Shown: one piece after another, positions 57,170 through 64,000 of the stretch
Layout of the letters: every line of letters starts with the position of its first letter
How positions within the stretch are numbered: position 1 is the first letter of the stretch
Notes under the pieces: model-generated
Told to the model about the DNA's origin: nothing
Database searches by the model: none
What the model saw: only the letters and a program-made list of their open reading frames with translations
Source of the DNA: Panicum virgatum
Taxonomy: Eukaryota > Streptophyta > Magnoliopsida > Poales > Poaceae
Length of the DNA stretch: 64,000 nucleotides
Reading direction: 5' to 3'
Assembly: GCF_016808335.1 (NCBI RefSeq)
Contig: NC_053146.1
Span: 5,247,015 to 5,311,014, forward strand
Program-made: the position numbers and the translations under genes

Positions 57170-57560
57170 GCACCTGAACTTGGAGCTGGCTGGTTGGGTA
57201 GAAGAGAGCCATGCACACTCCCGTGACCTTGACGAGGGCATTAGTTCTAGCTAGATAGGTTTAATTTCTCCAATCTTGGTCACATTTCACAACTAGTCAT
57301 ATATGCATAGTCATGACCACAGACCTACAACATCGATGGGATTGAGAGACATGAGGAAATGAGATTTGAAGGGGAAGTGCAGCAGCCGTGAGCCGTGTGT
57401 ATACACGCAAACAACAACTAACTTTTCTTGCCCTGGAGCGGCACCAAATCCAGAACCGGTTCCTGCTGCTTTTTCTACAGGTGGGGCTGCCAGCCTGCCA
57501 CACATATGAGCTTGTGGAGCGTACGAGCGATGCGGTCATCACATGGGCCAGGACAGTCTG
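57170..57560 (+). repeat. Segmental duplicate B, transcript-like
   Basis: Diverged copy of 54915-55330, with CTATATAAGCAGG (57159-57171) as a good TATA box at its 5' side. The copies share order of motifs over about 390 bp but not reading frames. I recognise no gene. Confidence 0.5.
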
Positions 57561-58127
57561 AATATGACTGCAGTGCTTGAATGGGCATCTGCTGGCTGCA
57601 AGTCCAGCTGCAGCTGAAGCTGCACATCCTGCACTATGGCCGGGGACCTGTAGCTACCATAGCCCATCTCGTTCGATATGCTAACAACATGATTGGTTCT
57701 CATTTGCGTGGAGCCTGGCCTGTTCCTTGGGAGCGAGGCCCCCGCTGCTCAGGCACAATGCATGCAAGCTATGCTGAGAAGATGGCTGCATTTAGTCTAG
57801 TTGCTGTGAGAGGTTGTTTGGTTACCTGTGTTTTGCATGCGCTCAGGTTTTTGCATCACTCGAACCAGGCTCCGGAGAAACGCAGATTTTATCCGCATCC
57901 CATGAGCCAGGCTCAGCTGAGCATTTTGCATCCCGTGAGCGAGGCCAAACTACTGATCAAGACAACCAATCAAAACAAACTTGCATTTGGTGAGCCTGGC
58001 CCAACCATAGTCCAGCAAACCAATCACTCCCTAAAGGTCTCATTCCATTCGCTGGCATGGCAGCCAATCTTCTCCTCTAACGTTGTCAAGTGCACCGTCC
58101 TCACCACCCCGTGAACGCCGCAGTCAT
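57561..58127. other. Spacer with MITE-like sequence
   Basis: 57808-58035 begins GGTTGTTTGGTTACC and ends CAAACCAATCACTCC, weak inverted ends of a possible MITE with AGGCTC/GAGCCTGG motifs inside. No gene. Confidence 0.35.
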
Positions 58128-58486
58128 CCGCTCGGCTGTCGATCGACCGAGCCAACGACGCCGTCCGTGGCACCGGCGCCCTGGCGATCGACATCTCTAC
58201 CATCCCCTAGAGTGGAACTACGAGAAGCTCGTGAACGCCGCTGACCAAAGGAGCTACAACGAGGTCTTCAACAGCTTCGCCGAGCTGGATCCAGACTATA
58301 CGTCGAGCGCCACCACACGACGCTCGGGCTCGGCCACCGCGTGTGGCTCGTCGGTCCGGTCGCGCACGCCAGAGATGCAGCGAGGACATAGCGGCGAGGG
58401 GCGGCACCAAAGGGCTCACGCCCGAGGCGGAAAGGTGCCTGCGATGGCTCGACGAGGAGCTGAACGACTCAGTTGTGGGCTTGTGG
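58128..58486 (+). pseudogene. UDP-glycosyltransferase fragment
   Basis: Three frames are needed. The pieces are IDRANDAVRGTGALAIDI, then EWNYEKLVNAADQRSYNEVF with NSFAELDPDY, then VERHHTTLGLGHRVWLVGPV, then EDIAARGGTKGLTPEAERCL with RWLDEELNDSVV. These match the middle of plant UGT73-type glucosyltransferases in order. Frameshifts lie near 58208 and 58378. The N-terminal acceptor domain and the C-terminal PSPG donor-binding box are absent. This is a dead fragment with no intact parent in the window. Confidence 0.85.
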
Positions 58487-59502
58487 CTATTTGCTGCAGT
58501 TGCAGTTGCTGCAGGCATAGCCAGCACAGCCGAACGTGTTACATTCAAAAATTTGTGCAAATAATGTCTCCACATGTGTAGTCTCCATGACGTAAATGTA
58601 TGGCTTTTTCCAAGATTTTCATAGACCACACCACATGACCAGATGCCCATTCGGTCCATATGGTGCCCCTTATATATGCACCTCGAGGGAGATAGGTTGC
58701 TCCATACCATTGCCAAACACTCATGACAAGCCCACTGACCACAACAAAAAAAATAGGATGGGGACGCATCAGGGAACAATTTCAGGTTGTGTATCACTGT
58801 GGGCTTAATGCCTCGCATCAGATGAGTTGCAACTATTCTAGATAGTGCTCGAGAACCACGAGTGGCATTATGTTGGTCTCATTTCAAACTTTTGCTTCTC
58901 AGTTCTTGTTGATCTTTCAGTTCTGTTTGACATCTGAGCCAAGTATCAAATTAATAACACACGCTAGATCAGTGGATCGTTTATGAAATCTTTTCCGGCA
59001 AATGTTTGAACGAGGATTAGATGCGGCCATCCGCGTCCACCTTACTGTCTGAAGCCTGAATGCCTGATGAGCAACCATGAATGAATGAAAGAAACTGAAG
59101 ATCAGGGTGAAACATAAAACTGGACGCCACTATCACTGCAGTGACAAGCTGGATTGATTGATGCAGCTTGGTTGCCTGCTTTCTTTGGTCCCTGTCTTTC
59201 TTTAGCTATTTGTTTGTAAACTTTTTCTACTTCCTTTTGTACCTCTTCTTGTTTGTCGAACTTTTCTTTACTCATATTTTAATATAGCACAGTAGTGGTG
59301 CACCCCTACTGTTTTTTTAAAAGAAAAGTTTAACCCATGTCCTAATCACTGCCCCTATCCACCGTCATCAACCTGATGTATAGCAGAACTTCAGCCGGGT
59401 GGGTACAAGTCAGCCATGGTCCCTTCTTTGGCCTCGAGGTTGATCACGTTGTTGCCTTACAGGAAATGGGATTGGGAAGCACCCGGGATTGCATGAAGCT
59501 TT
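58487..59502. other. Intergenic DNA, no gene seen
   Basis: Moderate GC, no coding or RNA structure recognised. The sequence after the pseudogene (from 58487) is unrelated to glycosyltransferases. Confidence 0.5.
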
Positions 59503-59623
59503 CCTCTGCGATTATTGAGAGGGACTCGGTGGCTGCTTTTTTTTTTTGAGTTAAACTTGGTGCCTGCAGACAGGTGAGCCCGCACGGACCCACCTGTTGT
59601 CCTTTGCAATAACTGTAGAGGAG
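59503..59623. mobile_element. Small foldback MITE, copy 2
   Basis: CCTCTGCGATTATTG at the left and CAATAACTGTAGAGG at the right are inverted ends. It shares GAGGGACTCGGT and the CCCACCTGT core (inverted) with the element at 57054-57147. Confidence 0.55.
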
Positions 59624-59646
59624 ACTCTCGTCCATATAATTAAGTA

Positions 59647-61633
59647 TGAAGTATCAAATAGCGACCAGAGGGGGTGAATGGGAACCTCAAATTCGATTTG
59701 AAAAACCGAAGAGAAAAATCCAGATTACACCCAACGCACCTCGGACGAAGAGTATCAGTACCGCATAGCTCAGAACGATTATCGACACAAGGAATACTCT
59801 TGACACACAATCGGAAGCTCGATCGAGAAAAGTTAGAACAAAATCTCACAAGTTCAACCACGCAAACGAAGATCAGAGCAAAGCGTTCAGAAAGCCAAAA
59901 TATCTTAGAAACTCGAACAAAGGGGTTAGAGCATAGATAAAACAAAAACTAGAAATACTGGAATGAAATCTAGCTAACACAAGAACAACTAAACTAATTT
60001 TTGTTTTACTTTTTCAGGTTTTAATTAAGCAAAAAATTAATTAAACCTAGAGCAGGAAAATAAATCTAGAGAAGGAGCTAAGCGACTAAAACTAGAAAGC
60101 AGCCCTAAAACATGATTTGCTACTCAAAAGGGACCTAAGGAAAAAACTAGCAAAATCAACAGAAAAAGAAAAGACTGGTGAAGCAATTCATCGAACACCT
60201 TACGGGCAGAGTTGTGCTAATGAAGAACGAACACGATCAGAGCCGGGATTTCCCACACACGCACTCGATTCGTCTCCCTGCACAAGAATCACACAAACAC
60301 GAAACCACAAAGTTGCTGAATTTTGCCGTAACCTCCACTAGGTGCCCTGCATCGGCGCCCCTGCAGCGCGCGCAGCACGCTCCGCCTGCTGCTGACCGGC
60401 CTTCAACACCGCTCGCCGCTAGCGCCGTCGCTCCGTGGGGCCGTGCGCACGTGAGCCACCCTCGCCCCGCAGCTGCTGCGCCCTGCTGGCCTTCCCTTGT
60501 GCTGCTGCCAGGCGCCACAAGCCCAACCTGCCTGCGCTAGCACCTCCTGTTGCTTGCGCTGCTAGCTCTGGCTCTGCCTTGTGTCCAGCACTGCACTGCT
60601 GAGGCTGCTGCACCAAAACAGAGGGGGAAGGAAGAACACCCCACCAGGACTACCTCAACCTGCGCAAGAACAAAAAAAATCGACCAAGGAAAAGAAAAAC
60701 AGCGCCACACAAAACACAGCACGAGGAGATCACAGAAATTACAAGAATCGAAATTGAATCAACCGCCTAGAGGGCAAGAGGAGGAGAAGGCCTCCTTTCC
60801 CATCGATTTGCAGTATCAGGTCTCAAAGATCCATAAGAAAAATCCTAACTCTAGGTGAAGGAGGATGAAGGGAAAAAAAACAAGAACCCCCGGTGGGGAG
60901 AAGGGGCGACGGGGACTAGTTGTTTTGGCTCCCGCAGCACGAGTTGGCTGCCCTTCTTTTTTTTAACCCCATTAACTCTCTAGACTAAAGACTAAAATAC
61001 CCCTAAACTTAACTTGACACTAGAAATCCCGTAGGGGCAAAACCGGAAAAGATACATTGGACTCATCCGACGGCCAAGGTTCTTTCTTCGACTCGAAGCC
61101 TTCTCCGCGATTGCCGCCAAGTCGATGAAGATCCGGTTCACGGTTTTGGAGGGTCCGCGAAACCCGGGTAGGTGGCTGGTTTTGAGAAATCGCCAAAACT
61201 CCACGCGCGGGAAGATTCCCGCCTCCACGCCATGGCCCTAGACGTCGTTCCTGCCTCGGCCTTCTGACGGCCCTAGACGCCGCCCGACGCCCGTCACCTC
61301 CTCGCCCGCAGCGAGGCCCTGGACGCCGTCGACGCCCATCGCCTTCGTCAGTCCCGAGACCGACGCCCGTGCCTCCACGACTTGCCGTCTTCAACCGCCA
61401 TCCGCCTCCTTGGTTTTGTGGCGCAAACCAAGAAACCCGCCTTCTGTCGCCGCTTGCGCCCCTCGATCCAGGAGTGGACACCACAGCTGCCGCCCGGCCT
61501 GAACTCCTCTACGGTAGCTCACCATCGACACTCGACGCCCGTGTACCTGCAATCCAAAGACCAAGCGCACGATCACACTGCACGGTTGATAATTCAGTCA
61601 TCACAGGCAGGATAGAGTACTCAACATTCCTCA
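59647..61633 (-). mobile_element. 3' LTR of a Sirevirus-type copia element
   Basis: On the minus strand the LTR begins TGAGGAATGTTGAG (61633), right after a purine tract (AAGGGGAAGA). It would end ...GATACTTCA at 59647. About 2.0 kb is long but within range for Sireviruses. The motif GACCAGAGGGGGTGAATGGG near 59661 resembles a sequence I associate with maize Ji/Opie LTRs. The 5' LTR lies beyond the right edge, so the borders and the 5-bp duplication cannot be verified here. Confidence 0.6.
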
Positions 61634-63010
61634 ATCTTCCCCTTGATGAGTGCATTGTCAACACACCACCTGAAACCAGAGAAGTGATAAAATAGAAGCA
61701 AGAATGTGAAGAACTCAAGCAAGTGACAAAAAGCTCAGAAAGTCAAGAATAGTCACTTAATCAAGCACAGATCGATTCCCTAAGACAAGAGCAACGACTC
61801 GACGCAATCGATCAAAAGCCAAACCATGACTCCTCAAAGACAGAGGTAACGCTCGACGCAGTCATGCTGGAAGTGGAGGGAAAACGAGGAAAACCAGGAG
61901 CCAGAAACAAAGCAGACACTCCCCAAGCAAAGTTTTTCCTTCTCACAAGTGCAACTCTCCCAAAATGATGCACTCTCAAAGACCCTGTGCACAACAAGTT
62001 TTTCAAATATCGAACAAGTCTCCCAAAATTTCTCCCCCTTGTTGGCACATGCACACATCAAGCCTAAATAGACCTAAAGCTCCCCCTGAAGCTGAGACTC
62101 CCCCTGAACAGATGCTATGCAATGAATGCAATGCAGGAGGTGTAAGTGAAAGCATTTAGGGATACAAGGATATGAGCAACATCTAGTCACAAGCACGTGT
62201 GCATCCATAAACAAGACCTGCATCTAGCTCAACAGGGTATATCAAATCAGTCTAGAGCTAGGCAAGTTCAGTTTAGGAGAAATAAAAGCATCACCCATGA
62301 TCTAGCACTAACAAGTAGGGAAAGGAAACCGGTGATAATCGTACTCATACAGGTGAGCCAAACCAGCCAAAGCATGTTGCAAACATTCATTTTTCAATCA
62401 AATTATATCAAGCAATTCTTAATGCCAGGGGTTGAAAGCTTGTCATGCTTTACTTAGCAACGAGGCCAAGCCTATGCCAAAGACAATCAGAAGCTTAAGA
62501 CACTCGTTTCAGTCATGCACAACCTTGCCCGGGTTCTCACAAGTGCAAAGTGAGCCGTCCCGAAAACTCGATCAGTGCGACAAGCAATCCCACCTGAATC
62601 TTTTCAATCCATTTCAAGAACAGTTCAAGCAATTTTATCAAATTTAGATCATTTCAAGTTTGAATTGCTGAACGAAAGGCTACACTAGCATGAATAAGAT
62701 AGCAAAGCATATCAACATGCCCTAACATGCTAGTAGCCAAGACAGGGTGATCATGTTTTCAGATTTTCAAATCAAAATAGCTCAACTCAGATGATGTCAT
62801 ATACACAGTGGAGCAAGCTATACATGATCAAATTTATCAAATCACACTAGCAGTCACTAGAAGATCATAACAATGTATACAAGAATGCTAGTGCAAGTGA
62901 GGCAATGCAAAATGCAAACATGTACAATGCATATGCATAATGCAACTACCAAACCTAGAAATCGAAGAGAAGCAAATAAAACCTACAAAGCTAACAAAAA
63001 AAGTCAGCGA
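61634..63010 (-). other. Long spacer between pol and the 3' LTR with repeated purine tracts
   Basis: About 1.4 kb without a long frame. On the minus strand it carries several polypurine tracts: AAGGGGGAGAAATTTTGGGA (about 62042-62023), TCAGGGGGAG twice (62081-62108) and AAGGGGAAGA at the LTR border. Multiple tracts before the 3' LTR are a known Sirevirus feature. No envelope-like frame is recognisable. Confidence 0.6.
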
Positions 63011-64000
63011 TCAAAAGGGGTAACAAACCATAAGCTCCCCTCGCAGGCGAGCAAAGGTGTCCTGCTCTAGCGGTTTGGTGAGAATATCTGCGGTTTGCCT
63101 CTCTGAAGGGACATGGATCAAGTCTATGTGTCCTCTCTCATGGTTATCTCGCAGGAAATGGAATCTGATATCTATGTGTTTGGTTCTGGAGTGTAGGACA
63201 GGGTTCTTTGCAATGCTAATGGCTGACATATTGTCTACAAAGATGGGAACCCTACCAAAACTCAATCCATAATCCTGTAAGGTTTGTTTCATCCATAGGA
63301 TCTGGGAGCAGCAGCTAGCAGCGGCAACATACTCAGCTTCTATGGAGGAATGCGCTACGCTAGCCTGCTTGCTAGAGGACCAAGACACCAAAGATGTACC
63401 GAGAAATTGACAAGTGCCGGATGTCGACTTGCGATCCAACCGACACCCACCAAAATCGGCATCAGAAAAACCCACCAAAACCAGAGAAGAATCCGCAGAG
63501 TACCAAAGACCAAATTCAGGGGTGAATTTCAGATACCTGAAGATGCGTTTCACCGCCTGCCTGTGGGAGGTGCGCGGAGAAGCCTAGTACCGCACACAGA
63601 GGCCGACGCCGAACTGAATGTCCGGCCATGTCGCCGTCAGGTAGAGGAGAGAGCTGATCATGCTCCTGTACTCCTTCTGGTCCACCGCCTCACCGTCCAA
63701 GTCCTCATCAAGCGCCGTCGAAGTGCTGATCGGAGTCAGCTGAGGTGACAAGTCACTCATGTCGAACTTCCGCAGCAAGTCCCTGGTGTACTTGGCTTGA
63801 TGGACGAACGTGCCCTGAGGAGTTTGCTTGATCTGCAGCCCGAGGAAGAACTGCAGCTCACCCATCATGCTCATCTCGAACTCCCTGGACATCTGCTCAG
63901 AAAACTTGGAGACAAGAGCGTGAGAAGAGCCACCAAAGATAATATCATCCACGCATATCTGAACTAATAGAAAGTCAGTGCCAGACCGCATGAGAAACAA
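63011..64000 (-). pseudogene. Copia pol: reverse transcriptase C-terminus and RNase H, one stop codon
   Basis: Partial; it runs off the right edge. The first frame (64000-63584) holds the reverse-transcriptase end: CVDDIIFGGSS (the catalytic DD pair), MMGELQFFLGLQIKQ and SLLYLTATWPDIQF. It stops at TAG just after GLCVRY. The same frame continues as ASPRTSHRQAVKRIF and the RNase H domain: GFSDADFGGCRLDRKSTSG, EAEYVAAASCCSQILW, HSRTKHIDIRFHF and ADILTKPL. It ends at 63011. The domain order and motifs are Ty1/copia, Sirevirus lineage. The single stop probably replaced a Gln codon by a C-to-T change. The protein copied element RNA into DNA in virus-like particles. Confidence 0.92.

Overview
The window is nuclear DNA of a grass (Poaceae), probably a panicoid such as a sorghum, millet or sugarcane relative. 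The signs are short GC-rich coding exons in AT-rich introns, Stowaway and Tourist-like MITEs, a Sirevirus, a Mutator-like element with a plant mobile domain gene, and plant housekeeping genes. I cannot fix the species from sequence alone.

Layout. 1-4.6 kb: the edge of a minus-strand gene, then a plus-strand promoter with site II and telo-box motifs feeding a box C/D snoRNA cluster. The cluster occurs twice, separated by a 1.1 kb foldback repeat and GC-rich DNA. 4.8-10.9 kb: a SINE, a PIF/Harbinger-type element and a 4.1 kb solo-LTR-like element. 11.5-13.7 kb: an A20/AN1 stress-associated protein (minus). 13.9-16.2 kb: nested DNA transposons. 17.3-18.7 kb: a gibberellin 20-oxidase (plus). 20.0-21.2 kb: a CAF1 deadenylase (minus). 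22.6-24.6 kb: a short-chain dehydrogenase gene and a decayed copy. 25.6-29.6 kb: a 13-exon branched-chain 2-oxoacid dehydrogenase E1-beta gene (minus). 32-34 kb: a Helitron-like element. 35.6-43.8 kb: an 8.2 kb Mutator-like element. 44.6-46.6 kb: an HNH-nuclease-domain gene (plus). 47.6-51.2 kb: a YTH-domain m6A reader (minus). 52-59.6 kb: CACTA, hAT, PIF and other small elements and a UDP-glycosyltransferase pseudogene. 59.6-64 kb: the 3' part of a minus-strand Sirevirus.

Six complete multi-exon or single-exon host genes (SAP, GA20ox, CAF1, SDR, E1-beta, YTH) plus the HNH gene form a normal gene island. They do not form a pathway with each other. The E1-beta, HNH and YTH exon chains were assembled by hand, and every junction keeps frame.

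The most unusual object is the 8.2 kb Mutator-like element. Both long terminal inverted repeats carry a TATA box, a leader and a leader-intron donor. They fire inward into a MuDR-type transposase (minus) and, from the other end, a Myb/SANT-like protein with a repeated WDDD tail (plus). A plant mobile domain (PMD) gene lies between them. All three genes are now broken by stops, a deletion, a frameshift and an apparently lost splice site.
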